Under the pieces are notes generated by a model, which saw only the letters and a program-made list of their open reading frames with translations, did not search any database and was not told the DNA's origin. A DNA stretch of 64,000 nt from Gymnopus androsaceus JB14 (Eukaryota > Basidiomycota > Agaricomycetes > Agaricales > Omphalotaceae), in the NCBI GenBank assembly GCA_009733575.1, contig ML769569.1, positions 62,001 through 126,000 of the forward strand, written 5' to 3'. Every line of letters starts with the position of its first letter. The first letter of the stretch is position 1. Both the position numbers and the translations under genes were made by a program. Positions 34,054-45,000 of the stretch are shown in pieces.

Positions 34054-34599
34054 TACAGCGACTGGTCAGTTCTGCTTGGAAATTCCCATGGATCCTGGCC
34101 TTGTCTCGTACTTTGCCTTCCTCTCCATCTCAAGCCAAGTGCTCACTAAAGCTTTCCACCTCAAATCATTTGCCCCAACCGTTCCAAAGAGCTTGAGAGA
34201 CAATTTGATGTATTCAGGTGCGCCATCTGGAATGCAGGGAAAGTGGGGTCGTTGGCATTCTCATTTGAGCCCTTCGGCTTCTCCTCCCCATTCTCCTCAC
34301 TCTCCACTGACAGGAGTGCCAGACCAAGATGAGTTAATGCCTCACTGGTTTCCTGCAAGCTGGCTTAAGAGGATGCTATAACGAGAAAGCGGTAGCATCA
34401 ACATACCTGGGCAATGCCATATTTGACTTGGCGGTGCACTGAGCTGCAGCTCCAGAGACAGTGCAGCATCTCCTTTGCCCGCTAGACTGCAGTGTATGGG
34501 ATGTTGAAAGGTTGATGGTCATTATCTGGAATTCCGTGGCTTCTCCACAGAGAACTGATGGACAAATGTCAGTCAATACTAAGAAATAAGCATATCCAA
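34054..34599. other. Degenerate coding-like sequence
   Basis: The minus strand from 34358 reads VESEENGEEKPKGSNENAND, acidic and low in complexity, before hitting stops. It may be the upstream part of the gene fragment at 32630, separated by two MITEs, but I could not join the frames. Confidence 0.3.
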
Positions 34600-35340
34600 A
34601 ACTCACAGTCTGTACGACTTTTCGTGCCATCTGAGAGAGATGAGCCACCCATATAGAGATCTAGCAGTATCTTGCTCATCTTCCTCAATTTCAAAGTCAA
34701 TATATGCCTTCCGAAGAAGCTCTGGCATGGAAAGAGTTGGATGGGAGATTCCGAGCTTGGTTATTGCACGAGCACGAGCAAAGTCTTCCAGCTGGGATTC
34801 AATTTGGGCATATTTGATCCAAGTGGAGGCGTTGGCGGGGTTGAACTAGAGGTAAGTGAGCTGTAATGTGAATGTGGGATGGAAACAAAACAAACCTAGA
34901 GATACTTTTTGTAGAGTTTTTGGACACGGTCAAACTCACATAGCTAATGACAGGTAAAATCAGTGAGATATTCGAGTATATACAACATGAGATACGCACA
35001 TCTGTCTCAAGTTCAATGTAGCTCTTGGAGAGTTTCTCTTCAGGACACAGGCCAATTGCAGATCCCAGGATCTTTCTTGCTGCTGGAAGATCTAGACATC
35101 TGATTTTGAATCTTGCAAACATGATCCAGAGTTTGGCAAAGGTGAAAGTTTTGTGAGGAACAAGGGTTACTGCGGTTTGGTATATTTGACGGCCCACTTG
35201 TAGTCCTGTGTGGTTGTTGAGCAGCGGTGAAGTGAAAATGAACAAACACATACCTTGGTTTCAATCTCCTCGAAAAGCATGTAATCTATGTAGTATTCAT
35301 TGTTGCTCCAAACTGATCATAGGTTACTTTTTGATTCCGG
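34600..35340 (-). pseudogene. Fragment of a CLF1/crooked-neck splicing factor gene
   Basis: Several HAT-repeat segments of Clf1 (Syf3, a spliceosome NineTeen-complex protein) are plain: [10 protein letters not shown] (about 35270), [46 protein letters not shown] (about 34920), [20 protein letters not shown] and LGISHPTLSMPELL (about 34730). Introns with GT-AG ends separate some blocks. The reading frame shifts between DYK and GRQIYQTAV (about 35187), and an in-frame TAG follows KKYL where Glu is expected. Only a central part of the roughly 700-residue protein is present, so this is a dead duplicate and a functional gene should lie elsewhere. Confidence 0.75.
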
Positions 35341-36600
35341 CCATTGGAAGGCCAGCTCAAGGCCGAGGAGTGGTCCAGAAGTAGAGGTGAATGAGGGTGG
35401 TTGGGTTTACGGAGAAATGGATTGGTTGTGGAATTGTTACAAGACCTTCATTATTTTAGTGGTTATATAAGGAAGAAGTCGAAAAAAAAAATAAGCACCA
35501 GAAGTAAATAACAAGATTTACCATGGACCTAAAAGGATTTTAGTGAATCTTGAATGGTGAATTGTTGTGTTGAATGAGCGTTCAGAGCAAAGTTCAACAT
35601 TCAACTGTGAGATCATGCTCGGAAACGCGGTCCGTAGGCACTTAATGGACATTCCTTTTGAGCTTGTTGCTTTAAACGATGGTCTCAAGCAGTGAGAAGA
35701 TACTAGATACCATCCGGACTCGCCGGGATCAACTTAAATACATATATTTAGTCTCTGTTGTTCAAGAATTCCACTTGAAAAGCAAAATACCCCCAAGAGT
35801 AATTGGTAAGGACACCCCCAACACTTGAATACCACCACGACTGGTTTGTCTGCTCAATTGACAATGCTCTGGGGCCATTATATGCGCAGTTTTGATATAT
35901 AGCAGGAGCAATACCATTGTAAGTATATTATATGGCAAAATTTCATTTACTGAGGTATACTATAATTCTCAACACTGTTTAATGTGCGTTTGGTATACTA
36001 ACTTTGCTTGAAAGTAAGTATAGCCATGTTGAGTTGGCTTGACCAATCTGAGCAGCTTCAATCTCACTCCTTATGTGTATGCAGTACCCAATATTCCATT
36101 CAGAAATGCTGAGAGCAATACAGCGATTTTTAAAATGTTGAGCAATTGTCGAGCTCACAGTGAACTAAAGTTGTGATACATTTTAACAATGTAATCATAC
36201 TGCGGGGTATTTTGTTTGAATTTTAATGCAGTTTTTATACAGAATCTGCAATATACCACTAAGAGCTATATCCGGTGGGTCCAAGAGCTATCCAAAATCA
36301 TCTTCATACTTGGGAAGCCATGCTGAATGACAATCATCAACAAAGCGCCTGTCGTCCAATGCATTCTCACACTGTCTTCTTGTTTTTGTTTACTCACCAA
36401 TGCACCTAATGCCATGCTGACCATTCACCCCAATCCTCATATACCACACTGCTTATGAACTAGCAGACCTTGACACCTTTGACCTCACTTGAGGGCTCCC
36501 AATGCTCCCCTCAGACTCATCCACATTGCCCTAGCACAACTCTTCAAAAGTACGTAGCTTTCTATCTTCTCTTGGACAGCTAATCAATTCTAGCTCTAGA
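35341..36600. other. No supported gene
   Basis: AT-rich sequence without clear repeats, long frames or splice patterns. It lies between the CLF1-like and ORC4-like fragments. Confidence 0.35.
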
Positions 36601-38450
36601 TTTCCAGGTAATGCATGACCCAAAGTTGGTCAGCAACATGTCTCATATTCATTTTCTCTTGTCAAGCTTTTTTGGCGGAAAGGGCATCTTGGCGAGTGGT
36701 GATCCAGCTCAATGTATTCCGGTCCATCCATATCATCCTCAATGTGATGATCCAACCTTCACAATCCCACTGTTGGGGGAGGAAACATCAGTTCTCCACA
36801 GAGTGGAGACACTCCTTCACCCAAAGACTTATCCGAGATTGATCCTGAACTCCTCAAAATCTGTTCTCATCTTTCACCACTTTTACCAGTCAACGATCTC
36901 CTCACATGACACCTCGCACCAATTGATCAAAATGAAGTTGAACTACAGCCCTTCTTCCTATTAGCTTCTCCATCCAAAAGCCGCAATTTGTATATGGTAA
37001 ACAAGGCAAGAACAGTTTCACTTCACCTTGAAAAGTTATGCAACTGGAAACTGGATCTCTTACCCCTCCTACTCCTCCTCCTCCTCCTGCTATTGCTTCG
37101 CCTCAACATTTCCCTTCTTGATGTGTCACCAAGGGAGTTCTACCTGAACATCTCCATGACTCTTTAGTCCATTGAAAGCACACAGTTCTTGGCACTTTGC
37201 AACATCCCTTGGCCACTGTACCGGGAGATAATGATGAGCACTCCACCAATGAGATTGCAGTCAAACAATTGGGTGATCTCTTGGAAGGAACCATAAATTG
37301 AGGCGAAGGAAATAGCTGTTTGTTGCTGGGTCCGCAAGGAAGCGGTAAAACTCTGGTGAGTAAGGTCTAATTGTATGCACACTGGTATTGAATTTCATTG
37401 CAGGCAGTTGAATCATGCATATCCAACCTAAAGGAAGCTCCCATTGTCATCCGACTCTCAGGTTGGGTTCAAACCAACAATTGTCTTGCTATGCAAGAGA
37501 TATCGCGCCAACTGAGCTCTCAAGTCTTGCCATCCCTTTTACCCAAAACTCCAGCAGGCGCCTTGCCAGGCAATGATGAAGAGAACCCTTTCTTTGATAC
37601 CCCTACCGAGAACACTGAATCAATAGAGCTTTCAGTCTCTCCTGCTCATATGCACATGCTGATTGCATGTATTCCTACCCTTGGTCAACTGACAATCATT
37701 GTTCTAGATGCATTTGACCTTTTTGCACAACACCCTTGTCAATCCTTGCTCTACTCTCTTTTCAACACTGTCCAAAGCTTGAGAGCAGGAGGCGGAAACA
37801 AGGGTCTAGCTGTCATAGGCATAACCACTCGCATTGACTCTAGTATCCGACCAGAGTTTTCTTACCTTCACAGTACGTTTAGTTTCTTCAATATTTTGGT
37901 CACCGATATAAATCCTCTCGCAGATTACAACTATCCACTGCTCTGTCTTCTGTGGTTGCAGTCATTTTTGCATTTATTGTTTAAAGTTCTGTATGAACCA
38001 GTTGCAACAGGTCTTTTACTAAACCATTTTTAGCACCAAATGCATTCTTGTTGTATGAAAGAAGAGCATTTTGATGCCCCCTGGTTCCACCATTCAGCTG
38101 CTCTCCTCGATGACAAAATTGGTACCACAATTGCCCGCCATATGGCGCATGCTCCAGCCATCCCTCCTACCACATATAGCAAGCTTTGACCAGTACGAGT
38201 GGTATGTGGCTTTCCAATTCTTGTTGGTTGTTACTGATGATTTGACTGGCTAGGCAACTGCTTCGTCTGTAAACTTTGCTAGCAGGACTGTTACCGAGAA
38301 TGCCACTACTACCGCTGGGGGCACCTGATATGCGCATGAAGCTTGGAGTGCCAATTGCGGGAGGAGATTGGGATGAGCAGGAGGAGGACAAGGAAGATGA
38401 AGGGGTGCATTCCTATGATGCTGATGAGGGTGGAGATCTCGGTTGGGCTT
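36601..38450 (+). pseudogene. ORC4-like AAA+ ATPase fragment, broken
   Basis: The core at 37299-37900 matches origin recognition complex subunit 4: GEGNSC then LLLGPQGSGKT (Walker A, about 37325), a 48-bp intron (37356-37403), AVESCISNL, PIVIRLSGWVQTN, AMQEISRQLSSQ, and IIVLDAFDLFAQHP (Walker B; the expected DEFDLF reads DAFDLF) then LLYSLFNTVQS. A TGA at 37299-37301 interrupts the frame just before GEGNSC. The expected RVKSRFSH region (about 37850) is degenerate. Upstream (36830-37260) and downstream (38040-38450, ending acidic DWDEQEEDKEDEG) coding-like stretches exist but cannot be assigned. ORC4 is essential in eukaryotes, so this is presumably a non-functional extra copy. Confidence 0.65.
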
Positions 38451-38557
38451 AGTGTACATGCCGGATGTCAATATGGACAATAACATTGATTTTGCAGTAA
38501 ATTGAATTGTACAAGTTTTGCAATATGAGTTAATTAAGTTATAGCATAATATCTAAC

Positions 38558-38880
38558 AGCTTGGGGAAGTGGTCTAATGGGTTCATCTGGCGCTAAAACT
38601 GGTTGTTTAATAGTGGTCTTATGTTCAATCCTGGGTCTACACTCTTGAGAACATTTTTACTGGATTCCAGCCACCCAAACAGGTGGCCGGGCCCGGTGAT
38701 CCCGTTGTCAGAGGTCCAGTCCAGGTCGTCCATATCGGGAATTGATTACTGCAATCTATATCTACCACCAGTGGATTAGATGCATAGTTAAGTCACTGGC
38801 CAATTGCCCCAAGGATTAATCCCTTCGATTGCATGGGTATTTGCCCTACAGTGTGGTGGCTAAATAACTCCCCAAGCTGA
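38558..38880 (+). mobile_element. SINE-like element with tRNA-derived head, copy B
   Basis: The head GGGGAAGTGGTCTAATGGG resembles a tRNA D arm and A box, and TGTTCAATCCTGGG about 55 bp later resembles a B box. The body contains GGCCGGGCCCGGTGATCCCG, TGATTACTGCAATCTA and CAATTGCCCCAAGGATTAAT, the same order as in copy A at 31960-32295. The ends AGCTTGGGGA and TCCCCAAGCT are inverted. Confidence 0.55.
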
Positions 38881-39519
38881 TCAATCCCAGCCTTGGGCTA
38901 CTTCCCAAGGCTGATGTGATCACTAGCATACATGGCTGGTGTGGCGAGGGTGTTGCTAATAGCTTCACCAATGTCCATCACCTTCTGAGTTGCTAGCTGA
39001 AGCTTTGGTAACCTTGGTTCCATCTGGGAACCCTCGGCTAGTCTCAGCTCTTGCACAATCCTAACAGCTTCCCAAGCAATCTGTGGATTCTGTGCAGCTT
39101 CTGAAGAAATACTTCTTCCCCCTTGGTTCCATTCCAATCCTAATGTATTTCTATGCTAGGATGGCATGAGGGGAAGTGGTCCCTGTTGGGGTGCAGTGCT
39201 TGGGATGCCTTGTTGACATGCAGGATGACTTCTGGGTCAAGGAGTACATTGAAGAACCACAATAAATTGCAGTGGTTCTCTGCAATGGAAAGGAAACTGG
39301 ATACTGTGGGGTGACCCACCTGAACTGGTATGGGCTGTCAGTATACTTCAAGAAACATTTCCTGTAACTGTGAGGGTGTAAGGTTCCCTTCCACTGGTAG
39401 TCCCATTTCCCATAGGAAATAATGGGCAACATGCACCAGGTCAGCCCATGTACAACAATTTGCTGCAAGGAGATCCTGTAGTCTAAGTGTGGTCTCCAAG
39501 GATGGTCGCGGTCCGATTA
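38881..39519 (-). pseudogene. Gag-like or captured coding remnant, part 1 (split by element 3)
   Basis: A minus-strand frame running into this segment reads LQDLLAANCCTWADLVHVAH and FLWEMGLPVEGNLTPSQLQE. It is continuous with MGDFISRMRQPSLSLIELNW at 40703-40760 once element 3 and one 7-bp duplicate are removed. The family is not recognised; the composition resembles retroelement gag-type proteins. Confidence 0.4.
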
Positions 39520-39714
39520 CACTAGATGTTGCTAGGCTTTTGCAAAAGATCACGATAAGTGTTGTGAGCCGTTTTGCAAAAGATCCCGATAACTTTTAGC
39601 ACTGAGATTTTGGAATAGGAATATATGGCTAGATGATTTGCCAAATATTCTAGCAACCATATTTATGTTTACCAAATATTTTTAAGACCGTATTTGGAAT
39701 ATTATGTAATCAGG

Positions 39715-39850
39715 TCAGGTGAGGTTAGGGTAGGGCTAGGGTAGGTTTAGGGTTAGGGCTAGGGTATATTGTCCAAATTAGCATGTTGAAGCAATATTTT
39801 GCAAAATATTATGATTATGTTAGGATTAGGGTTAGGGCTAGGGTTACCAA
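39715..39850. repeat. Interstitial TTAGGG-like repeats, cluster 1
   Basis: Degenerate GGTTAGGG and GGGCTAGGG units occur around 39722-39770 and 39819-39845 inside element 3. Confidence 0.7.
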
Positions 39851-39947
39851 AAATGGTATTTAAGCAACGTTTTGGTCAGATCTCATTAGGGTTAGCACTA
39901 GTGCTAACCCTAACATAGAGATCTGATCAAAACATTGCCAAACTATG

Positions 39948-40283
39948 CAAGGGGCATTTGGCATTGAAATGGCAGACACAGATCCTACCTTCCGCATTGG
40001 GTGACAGCTTGGAGGTCAATGTAAGGGATCTATAATTCAGCCATTGAAATACTCACGTGACTTGCACCAGAAGTTGTCCCGTTTGTTCAATGTTTGTTCG
40101 ATGCATCCAAGCTCAATTCTTTGAAGGATTGAGTGGTCTCCTGCTCTGAGATTGACTCACATTTGTGGCGGTGAATACCAGATTTAGACTTCAGTCATTG
40201 CTGTGGTAGCGTGGATCTGACAGCTTACCAACAAATTACGACAATGGCTCTGTGTCTGCCATTTCAATGCCGAATGCCCCTTG
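39948..40283. mobile_element. hAT-like MITE, 336 bp, nested in element 3
   Basis: Inverted ends CAAGGGGCATTTGGCATTGA and CAAGGGGCATTCGGCATTGA extend to about 34 bp (to GGCAGACACAGA). An exact 8-bp duplication AAACTATG flanks it (39940-39947, 40284-40291). Confidence 0.92.
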
Positions 40284-40284
40284 A

Positions 40285-40420
40285 AACTATGGGTTAGCAT
40301 TGGTTAGGGGTTAGGGGGTTAGGGTTTAGGGGTTGAGGATGATATGGGGGGGTGGGGGCTTGCCCCCACTGTTAAAATATACAGGGTTAGGGTTAGGATA
40401 ATTAGGGTATAGGGGTGAAA
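40285..40420. repeat. Interstitial TTAGGG-like repeats, cluster 2
   Basis: Units such as GGTTAGGGG, TTAGGGTTTAGGGG and AGGGTTAGGGTTAGGA occur around 40292-40340 and 40382-40410, again inside element 3. Confidence 0.7.
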
Positions 40421-40702
40421 TAAGGTTATGGTTGGATAGCCATCACTACCACGGGGCAGGGGGGGGGGGGTGTCAGTTTTTTCCCACGGGCCCTCCTTCA
40501 CCCGCTATAGCCATTTCTATTTTAGACAATTATGGTGATTTTATTGTTGTTTATTTACCAAATATTCTGCAACACAATCTACCTATTCCAAATATTTGGT
40601 GAATGCCTCCAAAATATCAGTGCTAAAAGTTATCGGGATCTTTTGCAAAACGGCCCACAACACTTATCGTGATTTTTTGCATTAAGCTGGCAGAATCAGC
40701 TG

Positions 40703-41460
40703 CCGATTAGCCCTCCCAACCAGTTCAACTCTATAAGGGACAAGGAAGGTTGCCTCATCCTTGATATGAAGTCCCCCATTGTACTACTCCTTCACCTTTG
40801 GGAACTGGTGTCTGACTGTTGAACTTCTGAACTTTGATGTTCTCTGTCAGGGGCCACTTTTGGTGTATAATGAAGCTCCAGTGGAGGTCCTTGGGCATGT
40901 TTCCCCCTCATCAATGGTGAGATGTCTGTTGGGCAGTATATTCCTACTCCCATTGACATTGTATGTAATGGCCTTTGACCCTGAGTATTGTCCAGGCTAA
41001 ATCCCAATGATGCTGACAGTGCAGGTAGGCCCAGGTGGAATGCCAAAGTGGGTGGTTGTAGGGTCTGAATGTGATGACCCTGTGCAACTGTCTAAATTGT
41101 CTAAATGGGCATATACTAGCAATCAGGAGGGGTGTAGGTTACCACTGCTGTTGGAGGGGTAACCTCAGCAGGTAGCAATCCAAAGACGCTGCTAGTGGTA
41201 GACCCTTGTGATCCCACAGAAAGGCATTGTCCTCCTTCTCCCCATTGGTAATTCCCAAAGTCTGGCACTTCTTGGTTTTTTTGTGTCACCCTCCCATTGT
41301 CCCATAGTGGACAAGGAAGGTACTGTGAATGTCCCTGACATATTTGATGATGGTTTGGTCTTGATATTGTGTAAGACCCAGGTCCAACCCAGGTCAAAGG
41401 TCTTGGGGTTGTATATAGTGTACATGAAATAGCCTAGTTAATACACCAGGCAGGCATGAT
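40703..41460 (-). pseudogene. Gag-like or captured coding remnant, part 2
   Basis: Minus-strand frames include SRMRQPSLSLIELN, GIYCPTDISPLMRGKHA and VPDFGNYQWGEGGQCL without a recognised domain and with several stops between them. This segment continues the remnant at 38881-39519 across element 3. A retroelement gag origin is likely but unproven. Confidence 0.35.
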
Positions 41461-41856
41461 CCACAATCGAATATGTGTGTGGGCAACTAGAGATAGTGGA
41501 ATTGGTAATAAGAGACCCTAAGCCCTCAAAGGGAGATGAATGAGCTGAGTCAGGTGAGCCAGAGATGTCTGAGATGATGATGGTGCATGGGTTGTTGTAT
41601 GAGCTCACTGGCAGTCTAAAGTCAACATAATAGTTGGGAAGATGTCACCAGAACAAGCATATATTGAGTAAAGTAGAATAAGAACAGAGTAGATAGAGAT
41701 ATAGAGAGGAAAACAGGAATCAGGAGCAAAAGTAGTAAATATCAAGACAAGGCCCATCCAACAAAGATGTTGGGCCTTTATAGGTACAGTTGTAGGTATG
41801 TCAGGAGGGATGTGTAAATGGCTGCAATGAAGAAGGGTCAGGTGTCGGGCCAATGT
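41461..41856. other. 3' flank of the NACHT-ankyrin gene
   Basis: No gene is seen. This stretch probably contains the 3' untranslated region and terminator of the minus-strand NACHT-ankyrin gene. Confidence 0.4.
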
Positions 41857-42044
41857 TTATGGGTATAGGAAGTGAATAGTAGGGGAAGGGGAGATAGTAG
41901 GGATTTGAGAAGAGGATAGTGGTAATTGGTGGTACAGGGCATGACATGTGGGCTGATTTCCATTATTAACAGCAGCTTGAAGGAAATTTCTATAATAGCC
42001 ACCCTGGGCATTGGGATCAGCACCTTTCTCAAGCAAAAGCTTCA
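41857..42044 (-). pseudogene. Frameshifted ankyrin tail of the NACHT gene
   Basis: In the frame abandoned by the upstream gene, this segment reads KLLLEKGADPNAQGGYYRNF and then a non-repeat tail ending PTIHFLYP. It is the natural C-terminus before a single-base loss in the preceding repeat. Confidence 0.7.
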
Positions 42045-45000
42045 CTATGGCCTCATTTTTATTGGCAATGGCAGCTCAAAGGGCATTTCAGAATAGCTAC
42101 CCTGGGCATTGGGATCAGCACCTTTCTCAAGAAAAATCTTCACTATAGCCTTATTTCCATTAGCTGCAGCAGCTTGAAGGGCATTGCCATAATCCCCAAC
42201 CTGGGCATTGGGATCAGCACCTTTCTCTAGCAAAAGCTTCACTATGGCCTCATTTTCATTACCAACAGCAGCTTGAAGGGCATTGCCATAATTGCCACCC
42301 TGGGCATTGGGATCAGCACCTTTCTCAAGCAAAAGCTTCACTATGGCCTCATTTCCATTGGCTGCAGCAGCTTGAAGGGCATTGCTGAAATCCCCAACCT
42401 GGGCATTGGGATCAGCACCTTTCTCCAGCAAAAGCTTCACTATGGCCTCATTTTCATCATCAACAGCAGCTTGGAGGGCATTGCCATAATCCCCACCCTG
42501 GGCATTGGGATCAGCACCTTTCTCAAGCAAAAGCTTCACTATGGCCTCTATTCCATAAGCTGCAGCAGCTTGGAGGGCATTGCCATAATCCCCACCCTGG
42601 GCATTGGGATCAGCGCCTTTCTCAAGCAAAAGCTTCACTATGGCCTCTATTCCATAAGCTGCAGCAGCTTGGAGGGCATTGCCATAATCCCCACCCTGGG
42701 CATTGGGATCAGCACCTTTCTCAAGCAAAAGCTTCACTATAGCCTCATTTGCATAGGCAACAGCAGCTTGAAGGGCATTGCCATAACGCCCACCTTGGGC
42801 ATTGGCATTAGCACCTTTCTCAACCAAAATCTTCACTATGGCTTCATTTCTATTAGCAACAGCAGCTTGAAGGACATTGCCATCACCTCCACCCTGGGCA
42901 TTGGCATCAGCACCATTCTCAAGCAAAAGCTTCACTATGGGCTCATTTCTATTAGCAACAGCAGCTTGAAGAACATTGCCATCACCTCCACCCTGGGCAT
43001 TGGGATCAGCACCTTTCTCAAGCAAAAGCTTCACTATGGGCTCATTTCTATTAGCAACAGCAGCTTGAAGGGAATTTCCATAATAGCCACCCTGGGCATT
43101 GGGATCAGCACCTTTCTCAAGCAAAAGCTGCACTATGGCCTCATTTCCCTTAGCAACAGCAGCTTGAAGGGCATTGCCATAACAGCCACCCTGGGCATTG
43201 GGATCAGCACCTTTCTCAAGCAAAAGCTGCACTATGGCCTCATTTCCCTTAACAACAGCAGCTTGAAGGGCATTGCCATAATGCCCACCTTGGGCATTGG
43301 CATTAGCACCTTTCTCAAGCAAAAGTTTCACTATGGCTTCATTTCTATTAGCAACAGCAGCTTGAAGGACATTGCCATCACCTCCACCCTGGGCATTGGC
43401 ATCAGCACCTTTCTCAAGCAAAAGCTTCACTATGGACTCATTTCTATTAGCAACAGCAGCTTGAAGGGAATTTCCATAATAGCCACCCTGGGCATTGGGA
43501 TCAGCACCTTTCTCAAGCAAAAGCTTCACTATGGGCTCATTTCTATTAGCAACAGCAGCTTGAAGGACATTGCCATAACCTCCACCCTGGGCATTGGCAT
43601 TAGCACCATTCTCAAGCAAAAGCTTCACTATGGGCTCATTTCTATTAGCAACAGCAGTTTGAAGGGCATTGCCATAATAGCTACCCTGGGCATTGGGATC
43701 AGCACCTTTCTCAAGCCAAAGCTTCACTATGTCTTCATTTCTATTAGCAACAGCAGCTTGAAGGGCATTGCCATAATAGCTACCCTGGGCATTGGGATCA
43801 GCACCTTTCTCAAGCAAAAGCTGCACTATGGCCTTATTTCCCTTAGCAACAGCAGCTTGAAGGGCATTGCCATAATGCCCACCTTGGGCATTGGCATTAG
43901 CACCTTTCTCAAGCAAAATCTTCACTATGGCTTCATTTGTATTAGCAACAGCAGCTTGAAGGACATTGCCATAACCTCCACCCTGGGCATTGACATCAGC
44001 ACCATTCTCAAGCAAAAGCTTCACTATGGGCTCATTTCCGTTAGCAACAGCAGCTTGAAGGAAATTTCCATAACCCCCATCCTGGGCATTGGGCTCAGCA
44101 CCTTTCTCAAGCAAAAGCTTCACTATGGCCTCATTTTGCTGTGTAACAGCAGCTTGAAGGGCTTTGCCATAATACCCACCCTGGGCATTGGCGTAAGCAC
44201 ATTTCTCAAGCAAAAGCTTCACTATGGTCTCATTTCCATTGGCAACAGCACCTTGAAGTGCATTGCCATAATGCCTGCCTTGGGCATTGGCATCAGCACT
44301 TTTCTCAAGCAAAAGCTTCACTATGGGCACATTTCCATTAGCAACAGCTGCTTGAAGGGCATTGCCATAACCCCCACCCTGGGCACTGGGATCAGCACCA
44401 TTTTCAAGCAAAAGCTCCACTATGGCCTCACTTTCTTTAGCAACAGCAGCTTGAAGGGCATTGCCATAACTCCCACCCTGGCCATTGGGATCAACACCTT
44501 TCTCAAGCAAAAGCTTCACTATGGACTCTCTTCCATGAGCTGCTGCAGCTTGAAGGGCATTGCCACAGCTACCACCCTGGGCATTTATATCTGCACCATG
44601 GCACAGTAAGTCCTGAACAATTCTTGTATGTCCATTTCTTGATGCTGCATAGAGAGCTGCATCTACATCGCTGTTATGCTCATTCATCAACTCCCTACTA
44701 CATTTTCCAAAACCTGCCCATGCAGTATAGAAAATTGGATTTTCAATTTTCCATTTATCCCATCTATGTGACCACCACCCTTGTTGGTGTGCTTGTATCC
44801 AGTTCTGAAAAAATGGCATTCCAGCCTTTAAAAATTCCATTATCATCTTTCGGAGTGGACTCTGATCATATTTGTCTTCTACAAACTTTGCATGTGCTGG
44901 CCAAAATTTTGCAGCATAAATAAACAGTGGATATTCTCTCCACCTGCTCTCATTCAGCACAGATGTAAATTGCTTGAGATATATTATGCATGCTTCAGCA

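Larger units (their letters stand above)
39520..40702. mobile_element. Inverted-repeat (TIR) element 3, 1183 bp, same family as element 1
   Basis: The left end CACTAGATGTTGCTAGGCTT and the right end (inward) CAGCTGATTCTGCCAGCTTA are the two terminus types of element 1, in reverse orientation. Both arms contain CACGATAAGTGTTGTGRGCC and then TTTTGCAAAAGATCCCGATA followed by ACTTTTAGCACTGA. A 7-bp duplication CCGATTA flanks it (39513-39519, 40703-40709). Removal restores an open frame on the minus strand. The interior has TTAGGG-like repeats and a nested MITE. No transposase is encoded. Confidence 0.9.

Noticed and set aside
34376..35264. A functional CLF1 gene
   Set aside because: Only the central part is present, with a frameshift and an in-frame stop.
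39715..40420. A chromosome end or telomere fusion
   Set aside because: The TTAGGG units are degenerate, interrupted and lie inside an element with its own target duplication; no long perfect array exists.
39520..40702. Classification of element 3 as a CACTA (EnSpm) transposon
   Set aside because: Only one end begins CACTA and the duplication is 7 bp, not 2-3 bp.
42273..44609. A 778-codon open frame antisense to the ankyrin repeats
   Set aside because: It is a by-product of the 99-bp repeat: a stop-free antisense frame in one unit stays open in all. The sense strand has introns, Walker motifs and ankyrin consensus.
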